A stretch of DNA of 50,441 nt, from assembly GCA_025358435.1 (NCBI GenBank), contig JANYJQ010000081.1, forward strand, positions 1-50,441. Direction: 5' to 3'. Shown here one piece after another: positions 37,685-46,904 of the stretch (position 1 is the stretch's first letter; each line of letters starts with the position of its first letter). Position numbers and translations under genes: made by a program. A model generated the notes under the pieces. That model made no database searches. It was not told the DNA's origin and saw nothing but the letters and a program-made list of their open reading frames with translations. The DNA comes from Holophagaceae bacterium. GTDB lineage: Bacteria; Acidobacteriota; Holophagae; Holophagales; Holophagaceae.

Positions 37685-40258
37685 ATGACTCTGTTGCCCT
37701 TCACTCAAAAAGCCAATGACGCCCTGGTGGCTGCCCGTTCCAAAGCTGTGTCGGATCAGCACCCCGAAATCGTGCCCCAGCATCTCTTTCAAGCCTTGCT
37801 GGCCCCGGACATGGGACTGAGGCCTGTACTGGAACGGGCGGGTTTGCCCCCCGAATCCATGAAAGGTTTGCAGGATGGGGCGGATGAACTGCTGAATAAA
37901 CTGCCCAAAGCCATCGGTGGATCTGAACCCCAGCTTGGAGCGGGGTTCCGGCATTTCCTGGAAGTGGCCAGCGACACGGGCCGCGGCCTTGGCGACCGGT
38001 TCCTGGCGACGGACGCCATGCTGCTGGCCTTTTCCAACGCCGCCACCGATGTAAAAAAACTGTTGGAACGCTTCGGGCTGGACAGGAAAAAACTGGAAGC
38101 CGCGATCAAGCAGGGCCGCGCCGGTGCTCGCGTTGAAGACGAGAAGGCGGAAGAGAAATTCGCCGCGCTGCAAAAATACGCCAAGGATTTCACTTCGCTG
38201 GCGGAGGCTGGAAAGCTTGATCCTGTCATCGGCCGCGATGAAGAAATCCGCCGGGTGCTGCAGGTGCTGTCGCGGCGCACCAAGAACAATCCCGTGCTCA
38301 TCGGCGAGCCCGGCGTTGGCAAGACCGCCATCGCGGAAGGCCTGGCCCAGCGCATTGTGAAGAACGACGTGCCCGAAAGCCTCAAAGGCATTCGCCTGAT
38401 GGGCCTGGATATGGGCTCCCTGGTGGCCGGAACCCAGTACCGGGGACAGTTCGAAGAGCGGCTGAAGGGAGTGCTGAAAGAAATCGAAGACAGCGACGGC
38501 GGGATCATTCTCTTCATTGATGAATTGCATATGCTGGTGGGGGCTGGATCCGCGGAAGGTTCCATGGACGCCGCGAACCTGCTAAAACCCGCGCTTGCGC
38601 GGGGCGATCTGCGCTGCATCGGCGCCACCACGTTGAATGAATACCAGAAGTACATCGAGAAGGACGCGGCGTTGGAGCGGCGGTTCCAGCCAGTGTACGT
38701 GGAGGAGCCGAGCGTCGAAGACGCCATCTCGATTCTCCGAGGGCTGAAGGAACGCTACGAATTGCACCACGGCGTGCGCATCAAGGATGCAGCGCTGGTG
38801 GAGGCCGTTCAGCTCTCCAACCGCTACATCGCCGACCGGTTCCTGCCGGACAAGGCTGTGGATTTGATGGATGAGGCGGCCTCAAGCGTGCGAATGCAGC
38901 TGGATTCCAGACCCATCGAGATCGACGTGCGGGAGCGCCGCGAGATGCAGTTGCAGTTGGAGCGCCACGCTTTGGCCAAGGAGAAGGACTCCATTTCCAA
39001 GGGCCGCCTGAAGGAACTGGACGGGGAATTCGCGGAGTTGAAGGAAGAACTCTCGCGGCTTCGTGCCCAGTGGGAAAACGACAAGAAGGCCATTGAGCAG
39101 ACCCGGGCACAGCAGAAAAAGCTGGATGATCTTCGCATCGAACTTGAGCAGGCCAAAGGCCGGGCCGAATATGAGCGGGCTTCGCGGCTCGAGTACGGCG
39201 AGATTCCCGCCTTGGAAAAGCAGATCGAGGCCGGTTCGAAAATTGAATCCTCCATGCTGCGCCTTGAAGTGAGCGAAGAGGATGTCGCCAGTGTCGTGAG
39301 CAAATGGACCGGCATTCCGGTGTCCCGCCTCATGGAGGGAGAGATTCAGAAACTGTTGCACATGGAGGAACGCCTACGGTTGCGGGTTGTCGGCCAAGAT
39401 GCAGCGTTGGTGGGAATTTCCGATGCCCTGCGCCGCAATCGCGCAGGCCTCGCGGATCCCAAACGGCCCATCGGTTCTTTTCTTTTCTTGGGCCCCACAG
39501 GTGTAGGCAAAACCGAAGTGGCGAGGGCTCTTGCGGAATTCCTTTTCGACGATGAAAACGCCATGGTGCGAATCGACATGAGCGAATTCACCCACGAGGC
39601 GGACTCCACGAGGCTCATCGGCGCGGCACCGGGCTACATCGGCTACGAGGAGGGCGGCCGCCTGACCGAGGCCATCCGCAGGAGACCCTATGCGGTGATC
39701 CTCCTGGACGAAATGGAAAAAGCCCATCCGCGGGTCTTCGATCTGTTCCTGCAGGTGCTGGAGGACGGCCGCCTGACCGACGGCAAGGGCCGCACGGTGA
39801 ACTTCCGCAACACCATCCTGATCATGACCAGCAACGTGGGCAGCTCGGCGATTTTCAAGGCCGGCGGCCATGCGGACCAAGCTCAAGGTGAGATCCAGGA
39901 GGCCTTGAGGGCCCACTTCAGGCCTGAATTTTTAAACCGGATTGACGAGGTGGTGACGTTCCGAACTCTGGATCGTGATGACGTGAAGGCCGTGGCGAGG
40001 ATTCAGCTCAAGCGAGTTGAAGACCAACTAGCCGAGCGGAGGCTGGGCCTGGAAATCAGCGAAGAGTCGTTGGACTGGCTTGCCGAAGAAGGTTTTGATG
40101 AACAGCTTGGCGCCCGGCCCTTGAAGCGGCTCATCCAGCATGTGCTGGTCAATCCGCTGTCCAGGTTGATTCTTGAGGAAAAGCTGGAACCGGGCTGCAT
40201 GGCCCATGTTCGCATTCAAAATGATCAGCTGCTTGTCGAGGTTGAAGCGGTGCAGTGA
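37685..40258 (+). CDS. clpB: ATP-dependent chaperone ClpB
   Basis: 857 aa; two Walker A motifs [18 protein letters not shown] and [19 protein letters not shown], middle coiled-coil domain. Confidence 0.96.
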   Translation: MTLLPFTQKANDALVAARSKAVSDQHPEIVPQHLFQALLAPDMGLRPVLERAGLPPESMKGLQDGADELLNKLPKAIGGSEPQLGAGFRHFLEVASDTGRGLGDRFLATDAMLLAFSNAATDVKKLLERFGLDRKKLEAAIKQGRAGARVEDEKAEEKFAALQKYAKDFTSLAEAGKLDPVIGRDEEIRRVLQVLSRRTKNNPVLIGEPGVGKTAIAEGLAQRIVKNDVPESLKGIRLMGLDMGSLVAGTQYRGQFEERLKGVLKEIEDSDGGIILFIDELHMLVGAGSAEGSMDAANLLKPALARGDLRCIGATTLNEYQKYIEKDAALERRFQPVYVEEPSVEDAISILRGLKERYELHHGVRIKDAALVEAVQLSNRYIADRFLPDKAVDLMDEAASSVRMQLDSRPIEIDVRERREMQLQLERHALAKEKDSISKGRLKELDGEFAELKEELSRLRAQWENDKKAIEQTRAQQKKLDDLRIELEQAKGRAEYERASRLEYGEIPALEKQIEAGSKIESSMLRLEVSEEDVASVVSKWTGIPVSRLMEGEIQKLLHMEERLRLRVVGQDAALVGISDALRRNRAGLADPKRPIGSFLFLGPTGVGKTEVARALAEFLFDDENAMVRIDMSEFTHEADSTRLIGAAPGYIGYEEGGRLTEAIRRRPYAVILLDEMEKAHPRVFDLFLQVLEDGRLTDGKGRTVNFRNTILIMTSNVGSSAIFKAGGHADQAQGEIQEALRAHFRPEFLNRIDEVVTFRTLDRDDVKAVARIQLKRVEDQLAERRLGLEISEESLDWLAEEGFDEQLGARPLKRLIQHVLVNPLSRLILEEKLEPGCMAHVRIQNDQLLVEVEAVQ

Positions 40259-40308
40259 TTTTCGTGGTTCTGTTTTCCGTTTTCGATGGGAGCATTCTTT
40301 ACAAGACA

Positions 40309-40974
40309 ATGCTCCCAATCGTCCCAGTGATCCTCCAAATGCAAAAGAATCTGCCACGGTCCGCCCGGGTCCCAGCGGGCCGTCGGCATCTGCCTTACGC
40401 CGAACCAGCGCCACTGGCCCTGGTGGCTTTGGATGGAGAGACGCTGGTGCACAAGAACGCTGTCGGGCCGCTCATGAATCTGCTGCAAGCGGCTAAAAAA
40501 GATGGAGTTCCCCTCAGAGTGGCGGCGGGATTCCGCTCGGTTGAAATGCAGCGCGCGGCCTATGAATCCGGTGCCAGAAAAAAGGGCATTTCCTTGCGGT
40601 CCTATGCCTGGTGGACCGCCCCGCCCGGTTTCAGTGAACACCACACAGGGTTGGCAGTGGATTTTACCGACCTAAGAAAACCCAAGACAGATTTCACTCC
40701 GGCGACTTTTTCAAAAACCGAAGCCTACGCCTGGCTTAAATCCCATGCCCCTGAATTCGGATTCGAGCTTTCCTTCGAGGAGCGCAATACACTCAGGGTG
40801 GCCTTTGAACCATGGCATTGGCGCTTTGTGGGCGATGCTGAAAGCAGGGCCATCTTTGCCGTGGCAAGGCAAGGCAGGGCCGGGTCGCTCAAGATGGAGT
40901 TCCGACCCCACGTTGAACGAGGCTCAATCTTGCGACGCAACGATTTCATATGTCCCCATAGGCAATGCCCTTGA
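40309..40974 (+). CDS. D-alanyl-D-alanine carboxypeptidase (VanY/DacB-like) family protein
   Basis: VAAGFRSVEMQRAAYESG, PGFSEHHTGLAVDF, FEPWHWRFVG; start uncertain (ORF open to 40255). Confidence 0.85.
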   Translation: MLPIVPVILQMQKNLPRSARVPAGRRHLPYAEPAPLALVALDGETLVHKNAVGPLMNLLQAAKKDGVPLRVAAGFRSVEMQRAAYESGARKKGISLRSYAWWTAPPGFSEHHTGLAVDFTDLRKPKTDFTPATFSKTEAYAWLKSHAPEFGFELSFEERNTLRVAFEPWHWRFVGDAESRAIFAVARQGRAGSLKMEFRPHVERGSILRRNDFICPHRQCP

Positions 40975-42395
40975 ACCCCCTGTCCATCCTCATCGTTGAT
41001 GACGAACAAGGCTTCCGCGAGCTGATGGTGGAAGCTCTGCGCACGGAAGTATCCCAAGTGGACAGCGCGCCGGATGCGGAAACGGCGTTGGCCATGGTGT
41101 CGGAGCGGCACTATCCAGTGATCTTCACGGACCTGATCCTGCCCGGCAGCCAGTCGGGACTGGATCTGATCCGGTCCATACGCCATATGGACCGCCGTGC
41201 GTTCTGCATCGTCATGACCGGAAACGCCACGACTGAAGTGGCCATCCAGGCGCTGAAGGAAGGCGCCTACGATTTCATCCTGAAGCCCTTCACCCTGGTG
41301 GAGATCAAAGCCAGCCTCAAACGCGCCCTGAGCCACTATGCGACCTTGAGGGAAAACGAGTCCTACCAGACCCAGCTGGAAGAAATGGTGGCCGAGCGCA
41401 CCGGCGAAACCATGAAGCTGAAAGAGGACATCGAGCATCTTTTCGAAAGTTTTGTGGCGGCCTCCGTCACGGCCATCGAAGCCCGGGACCCGAGCACGTC
41501 AGGCCATTCCGAACGGGTGGCAGAACTCACGGTTTCGCTTTCAGAAGCCGTGAACCGCACGGATGGCGGCCACTATGGGTCCACGCACTTCACTCCGGCG
41601 CAGTTGCGGGAGATCCGCTATGCAAGCCTGTTGCATGATTTCGGGAAAGTCGGCGTGCCCGAACATCTCTTGTTGAAGGCAAAAAAGCTAAAGTCCGACC
41701 GGCTCGACCATCTCTTGCAGCGGCTCCACCAGCGGGACCTGGAGCAGACTCTGAGCCTTTTCGAGTCGGCCTGGGGGAACGGCTCGAATTTCGATCCCGA
41801 TCGCTTCAACGAGTTGATGGCTGCCCAGCGACGGGAATCGAGAGCGCTGGTGGATAAGCTCCAACGCTGCAACGAGCCGCAGCACCTGCTCCAGTCTGAG
41901 ATAAATGAACTGGAGATCTTGGAAACTCTGGAATACAAGCACTGGAGCGGCAAAGTAATGCCACTGCTGGAACCTGCCGACATGGAATGCCTGCGGGTGC
42001 GGATGGGCAGCCTGACCCAGGGCGAGCGTGATGAGGTAAGGGCCCACGTGAGCCATTCATTCCGGTTTCTCAGCCGGATCCCATGGACCGGTGAACTGGA
42101 GAATGTCCCAGTCATCGCCTATGCGCACCATGAGCGGCTCAACGGACAGGGCTACCCGCGGGGAATTGTTTCCGAGGAAATCCCCATACAGAGCAAGATC
42201 ATGGCGATCTCCGATGTCTTTGATGCGCTTGTGGCCAAGGATAGGCCCTATAAACGTGCCGTGAGCGTGGAGGAGAGCCTGGATATCCTGGACGAGGAAG
42301 CCCGTTCGGGGCTCCTGGACCGGAATCTGCTGGACATTTTTCTTGAAGCCCGCGTTTATGAAGTAACCACCTCGCAACCCCGGGAGGCCCCATGA
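40965..42395 (+). CDS. Response regulator with HD-GYP-type phosphohydrolase domain carrying a long insertion
   Basis: REC LIVDDEQGFRELM; HD YASLLHDFGKVGVPEHLL; AYAHHERLNGQGYP GYP motif. Confidence 0.85.
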   Translation: MPLNPLSILIVDDEQGFRELMVEALRTEVSQVDSAPDAETALAMVSERHYPVIFTDLILPGSQSGLDLIRSIRHMDRRAFCIVMTGNATTEVAIQALKEGAYDFILKPFTLVEIKASLKRALSHYATLRENESYQTQLEEMVAERTGETMKLKEDIEHLFESFVAASVTAIEARDPSTSGHSERVAELTVSLSEAVNRTDGGHYGSTHFTPAQLREIRYASLLHDFGKVGVPEHLLLKAKKLKSDRLDHLLQRLHQRDLEQTLSLFESAWGNGSNFDPDRFNELMAAQRRESRALVDKLQRCNEPQHLLQSEINELEILETLEYKHWSGKVMPLLEPADMECLRVRMGSLTQGERDEVRAHVSHSFRFLSRIPWTGELENVPVIAYAHHERLNGQGYPRGIVSEEIPIQSKIMAISDVFDALVAKDRPYKRAVSVEESLDILDEEARSGLLDRNLLDIFLEARVYEVTTSQPREAP

Positions 42396-43300
42396 TCCCA
42401 GAGCCCATTCTTCTAGTGGACGATGAAGGAACAGTGCGGAGCACGCTTCGCGAAGCCCTGGCCAAAAATGGCTATGTGGTGGATGAGGCCGACAGCGGTG
42501 AAACGGCCTTGACCATGGTGGCCAAAAAGCACTATCCAGTCATCCTCACCGACCTGAAAATGCCCGGCATTTCAGGTTTGGAATTGATCGGTTCCATTCG
42601 TGATAAAGACCCTTCGTCCCTCTGCGTGATTATCACGGGATACGCAACGATGGAATCGGCGATCGACGCGCTGAAAAAAGGCGCCTATGACTTCATCAAG
42701 AAGCCCTTCCAGACCGTTGAACTGCAAGTGGTCATCGACCGGGCGCTGGACCATGCCCGGCTCATGAAGAAGGTGGAGAATTACCAGGCGGATCTCGAAA
42801 GCCGCGTGATGACCCGGACTTGGGAACTCCATGCCTTCCATGAAGAAGTGCTCCGCCTCAACGCGTTATTGCTGGCCGCACAGAATGAGATCGACCTGGA
42901 ACAGCTGGTCAAACCCTTCCTGGATCATTTGCGAACACGGTTCAATCCTGATGGTTGGGCTCTGCTGGTGCCGGATGCTGGGGCAGATACCTGGTCGTAC
43001 CTGGTGAAGACCGGTGAAAAAGCCTGGCCGGAAAGTGCGGTCTGGGGTGATCTCGGCACCGTCCATGAAGCCCAGGAATGCCGGGTGGATACGGGCTACA
43101 GCGAGGGATTCATGGTGCCCTTGCGCCATGGCGACACGCCATTGGCGATGCTGATCCTAGGATTCGACGGACGCTCCTCCTTCTACCCTTCGGATCGCAG
43201 TTTCCTGCTCTGGAAGCGCCAGATGGAATCCGCTCTGCTAGGGCTGCACCGGGCTCATATGCTCGCCAGGCGCCTGGTGGGTTCGGCGGGTCAGGGTTGA
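42392..43300 (+). CDS. Response regulator with C-terminal GAF-like domain
   Basis: ILLVDDEGTVRSTLREALAKNGY...TDLKMPGISGLELI...KKPFQTVELQ; REC similar to that of 40965..42395. Confidence 0.85.
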   Translation: MIPEPILLVDDEGTVRSTLREALAKNGYVVDEADSGETALTMVAKKHYPVILTDLKMPGISGLELIGSIRDKDPSSLCVIITGYATMESAIDALKKGAYDFIKKPFQTVELQVVIDRALDHARLMKKVENYQADLESRVMTRTWELHAFHEEVLRLNALLLAAQNEIDLEQLVKPFLDHLRTRFNPDGWALLVPDAGADTWSYLVKTGEKAWPESAVWGDLGTVHEAQECRVDTGYSEGFMVPLRHGDTPLAMLILGFDGRSSFYPSDRSFLLWKRQMESALLGLHRAHMLARRLVGSAGQG

Positions 43301-44310
43301 ACCAGATTCTCTGGATCGGTTTCGATGGAGTGGACGCGGAGGCAGTGCCTTCGGACCTCGCACCCGGCGGCATCATCCCCTTTTCACGCAACCTCGATCC
43401 TGATCCCGAGCGGGGTCCCGCCCGCCTGAAGGCACTGCTCGACGGGTTGCATTCCCGCTGGGGAGCTGAGCTTCCGATGGCGGTGGCCCTTGATCAGGAG
43501 GGCGGGGCGGTCTCGCGGTTGAGACCTTGGGTGGGCGAGACGCCAAGCTTCCGCACACTTTGGGACCAAGGCGGCGCCAGCGCATGTGAAACCTGGGGGC
43601 GGCTATGGGGGACCGGTCTCAGGCTGCTCGGATTCAACGTGGATTTTGCCCCGGTGGCAGATTTGTGGGATGGACGTGAAGGAACGGGCATTTGGAATCG
43701 AGCCGCCAGCAGCGACCCAGCAGCCGTCGCCACCGCCGCGGGGGCCTTTCTGCATGGCCTTGAAAGCACTGGTGTCCGCGGCTGCCTGAAACATTTCCCT
43801 GGACTTGCTGGAACCAAGGTGGACAGCCACAAAGCGCTGCCCGAGCTGGAGGATGATGCGACGATCCACCGCAACGCGCGGCCCTTCGTGGCACTCTCCA
43901 ACGAGGACCGCCTGGTCATGGTGGCCCATCTGAAAACACCCGGCAGCGGTTCGCTGCCCGCGTCCATGCATCGCGGTTCCGTGGCGGAGAATCCTTGGGG
44001 CGTCCGGGGAAGATTCCTGCCCGATGATCTGGAGATGGGCGGGTGCACCGGATGGAATTGGGAAGACCGGGTGCGGCTTTGCCTCGAAGCCGGGCACGAA
44101 TGGCTGCTCGTTTGCCAGTCCGGGCAAGGTGTGAGGGCCTGCGCTGAAGCCCTGGCAAAGCAGCCGGAAACACTTCGGCTGCCGGCCTTGGAACGCAGCC
44201 TATCCATGCGGAATAACTTGCCAAGGCCTCAGCCGGGGCCATTGGATGTGATGGCCTGGAAGGCCTGGGTTGGGCAAGTTAGGCTCTGTGCTCTCGGCTC
44301 TGGGCTCTAG
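43297..44310 (+). CDS. Glycoside hydrolase family 3 N-terminal domain protein (NagZ-like)
   Basis: AVALDQEGGAVSRLRPW, LGFNVDFAPVADLW, GCLKHFPGLAGTKVDSHKALP, LPDDLEMGG; TTG start overlapping the preceding stop inferred. Confidence 0.82.
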   Translation: MNQILWIGFDGVDAEAVPSDLAPGGIIPFSRNLDPDPERGPARLKALLDGLHSRWGAELPMAVALDQEGGAVSRLRPWVGETPSFRTLWDQGGASACETWGRLWGTGLRLLGFNVDFAPVADLWDGREGTGIWNRAASSDPAAVATAAGAFLHGLESTGVRGCLKHFPGLAGTKVDSHKALPELEDDATIHRNARPFVALSNEDRLVMVAHLKTPGSGSLPASMHRGSVAENPWGVRGRFLPDDLEMGGCTGWNWEDRVRLCLEAGHEWLLVCQSGQGVRACAEALAKQPETLRLPALERSLSMRNNLPRPQPGPLDVMAWKAWVGQVRLCALGSGL

Positions 44311-44336
44311 GTGCAGAGCCCAAAGCCCAAAGCCCA
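44281..44336. repeat. Degenerate heptamer repeat in two opposite orientations, forming a hairpin between convergent genes
   Basis: AGGCTCT GTGCTCT CGGCTCT GGGCTCT / AGGTGCA / GAGCCCA AAGCCCA AAGCCCA; hairpin GGGCTCT-AGGTGC-AGAGCCC. Confidence 0.75.
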
Positions 44337-44341
44337 GTGCC

Positions 44342-45484
44342 TTACTTCGCGGCGGCCTTCAATGCCTCCATTTTGTCGATCTTTTCCCAATTGAATTCGG
44401 GCCGTCCGAAATGGCCGTAGGCAGCGGTGGAGCGGTAGATGGGCTTGCGCAGGTCCAGGGCCTCTATCATGGCCTTGGGAGTGCAATTGAAGACTTGCCG
44501 CACGGCCTTGACGATGGCCTCGTCAGAGACATGGCCGGTGCCGAATGTATCAATGTGGATGCTCAAAGGCTCTGCCACACCAATGGCGTAGGCCAGTTGC
44601 AGCTCAGCCTTGTCCGCGAGCCCCGCGGCCACGATATTTTTAGTGATGTAGCGGGCCATGTAGGCCGCGCTGCGATCCACTTTGCTGGGATCCTTGCCGC
44701 TGAAGGCGCCGCCGCCGTGGTGGCCCGCGCCGCCATACGTGTCCACGATGATTTTCCGGCCAGTGAGACCGCAGTCGCCCATGGGACCGCCGATGACGAA
44801 CCGGCCGGTGGGATTGATGAAGAACTTGGTGTTGGCATCGATCAGTTCTTCAGGCAGCGCATAGCGGATGACCAGCTTTTCGATTTCGGCGTGGATGGTT
44901 GCGTTGGTGACTGCCTCATCATGCTGGGTGGAGATCACCACGGCTTCGATGCGCTGCACCTTGATGCCGTTGTATTCCACGGTGACCTGGCTTTTGCCGT
45001 CCGGCCGCAGCCAAGGCAGGGTTTCGTCCTTGCGGACCTCGGCCAGGCGCCGGGTAAGGCTGTGGGCGTATTGCAGGGCCGCCGGCATCAATTCCGGCGT
45101 CTCGCGGGTGGCGTAGCCGAACATCAATCCCTGGTCGCCGGCCCCGCCGGTGTCCACGCCAAGGGCGATATCGGGGCTCTGCTGGTCGAGGGTCACCACC
45201 ACGGCACAGGTTCCGGCGTCGAATCCCTTGTTGCTGTGGTCGTAGCCGATGTCCTTCACGACTTCGCGCACAAGCTTGGCCACGGGGATATAGGCCTCGG
45301 TGGTCATCTCCCCCGCCACCACCACCAGACCCGTGGTCAGGAGGGTCTCGCAGGCCACGCGGCTTTTGGGATCTTCCTTGAGCGCGGCGTCCAGAACCGA
45401 ATCCGATATCTGGTCGGCCATCTTGTCGGGATGCCCTTCGGTAACGCTTTCGGATGTGAAAAAGTGTTTGCCTGCCGTGGCCAT
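44342..45484 (-). CDS. metK: S-adenosylmethionine synthetase
   Basis: [60 protein letters not shown]. Confidence 0.97.
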   Translation of the reverse strand: MATAGKHFFTSESVTEGHPDKMADQISDSVLDAALKEDPKSRVACETLLTTGLVVVAGEMTTEAYIPVAKLVREVVKDIGYDHSNKGFDAGTCAVVVTLDQQSPDIALGVDTGGAGDQGLMFGYATRETPELMPAALQYAHSLTRRLAEVRKDETLPWLRPDGKSQVTVEYNGIKVQRIEAVVISTQHDEAVTNATIHAEIEKLVIRYALPEELIDANTKFFINPTGRFVIGGPMGDCGLTGRKIIVDTYGGAGHHGGGAFSGKDPSKVDRSAAYMARYITKNIVAAGLADKAELQLAYAIGVAEPLSIHIDTFGTGHVSDEAIVKAVRQVFNCTPKAMIEALDLRKPIYRSTAAYGHFGRPEFNWEKIDKMEALKAAAK

Positions 45485-45634
45485 GCGCCGACTCCCCATC
45501 CCGGTGGCGGTTCGAGGCCCCGGAGCCCATCAGCTTAACATCCACGACGCTTGTCTTGCATTGAACAGGGGGCTATCTTAAGTTCACCTAAAGCCATAAC
45601 CAGAAGAGTCTTCTTCACCTTAACGGAGTACGCC

Positions 45635-46807
45635 ATGATGCAGTCCCGATTCCGCAGCGCCGTACTGTCGCCTTTCGCCGCCACCGCAGCCGTGACACTG
45701 CTGGTGATGGCTCCTGGCTGCGACAAGTTCAAACAGAAATCCGAGGACAAGGAGATCAAGAACCTGGAGCAGAAGGCCGCCGAACTCGACAAGCTGAGCC
45801 AGCAGCAGCAGCAAGTCGCCGGAACCCAGGAAGAGAAGCTCAAAGCCATCAATGCCCAGGCGGGTGGGGTGGACATCAAGCCCAACTCCGAAACCATGCA
45901 GCTCACCGATGAACAGAAGAAAGCGCTGGAAGAGCGCATCAAGTCCGAAAAGAACAGCTCCTACCAGGCGCTCCTGCAAGAAGTTCTGAACAAGGACAAG
46001 GAGATCAAAGATCTCAACGACAAGGTCTCCAAACTCCGCGCTGTGCTGCCCCGGCCCGATATGACCGGTCCCAATGACAGCCACTACGGCATGGCCATGC
46101 GCTTTCTGAAAAAGAAGGGCGTGCCGCTTGAAGAGGCCCGCAGCCTGGTGAGCCGCGTGAACCTGATGGAGAAGATGGCCCCCGGCTTCGAGGTCTACCA
46201 CTTTTATGCGAATGGCGTGTATGGCTCATGGGTGAGCCAAGGCAAAGCCAAGATCAGTCCCAGCGATCTGCAACGGCAGGAACGGGAAAAAGTTGAGAAT
46301 GAGCGCGACACAGCCGTGGCCCAGGGGGAAAAGCTCCAGGAAGAAGTCAGCGATCTGGCCACGCGCAAGAAGCAGCTGGAATCAGACATCAGTGGTCTCA
46401 CGGACGAGAAGACAAAACTCCAGGCCTCCGTGGCCGAGCTCACCACCACCAGCGAAAAGCAAAAGGCCCTTCTCAACTCGCTGCACTATGTCGTGGGCGA
46501 CAGCAAGAAACTGGTGGAGCAGGGCGTCATCATCGTTCCTGTTTTCGCCAAGGACCGCGCGGGCAAGAACTGGCGCGACGACGTGTTCGAAAAGTCCCTG
46601 GATCTCCGCTCGGCCGACACCATCAACATCAGCGCGAGCGAACTGGGCTTGAAACGGATTGGAAAGGTGAGTGTGGTGCCGGGCTCCCTGGTAAAAGACG
46701 AGCATTACAAGCTCACTTTGAGTGCGGACAAAATGACCGCGGTCATCAAACTCCTGACCAAGGATCGCTTCCGCAATGAAAAAGTCGTCTTCGCGGTTTC
46801 AGAATAA
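45635..46807 (+). CDS. Putative lipoprotein, coiled-coil; paralogue of 1..474
   Basis: Signal/lipobox-like LLVMAPGC; shared block KPNSETMQLTDEQKKALEERIKSEK...LLQEVLNKDKEIKDLNDKVSKLRAVLPRP. Confidence 0.8.
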   Translation: MMQSRFRSAVLSPFAATAAVTLLVMAPGCDKFKQKSEDKEIKNLEQKAAELDKLSQQQQQVAGTQEEKLKAINAQAGGVDIKPNSETMQLTDEQKKALEERIKSEKNSSYQALLQEVLNKDKEIKDLNDKVSKLRAVLPRPDMTGPNDSHYGMAMRFLKKKGVPLEEARSLVSRVNLMEKMAPGFEVYHFYANGVYGSWVSQGKAKISPSDLQRQEREKVENERDTAVAQGEKLQEEVSDLATRKKQLESDISGLTDEKTKLQASVAELTTTSEKQKALLNSLHYVVGDSKKLVEQGVIIVPVFAKDRAGKNWRDDVFEKSLDLRSADTINISASELGLKRIGKVSVVPGSLVKDEHYKLTLSADKMTAVIKLLTKDRFRNEKVVFAVSE

Positions 46808-46810
46808 AAA

Positions 46811-46837
46811 TTTCCGGAATGTTTCCAAGAAGTTTCC
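46811..46837. promoter_or_regulatory. Three TTTCC direct repeats at exact 11-bp spacing upstream of the lipase-like gene
   Basis: TTTCC at 46811, 46822, 46833. Confidence 0.3.
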
Positions 46838-46904
46838 GCTTCCACTGAGCCTTTCCAAGCCCTAGAGTTGCATCCAACTCCCTTCCATCCAGCCAGAGGT
46901 GCCT

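Noticed and set aside
44270-45538. 422-aa + strand ORF opposite metK
   Set aside because: metK is unmistakable on the other strand; this ORF is a shadow frame.
45485-45634. SAM-responsive riboswitch upstream of metK
   Set aside because: I could not find a convincing SAM-I/SAM-II-like core in this short divergent gap; would need an Infernal scan.
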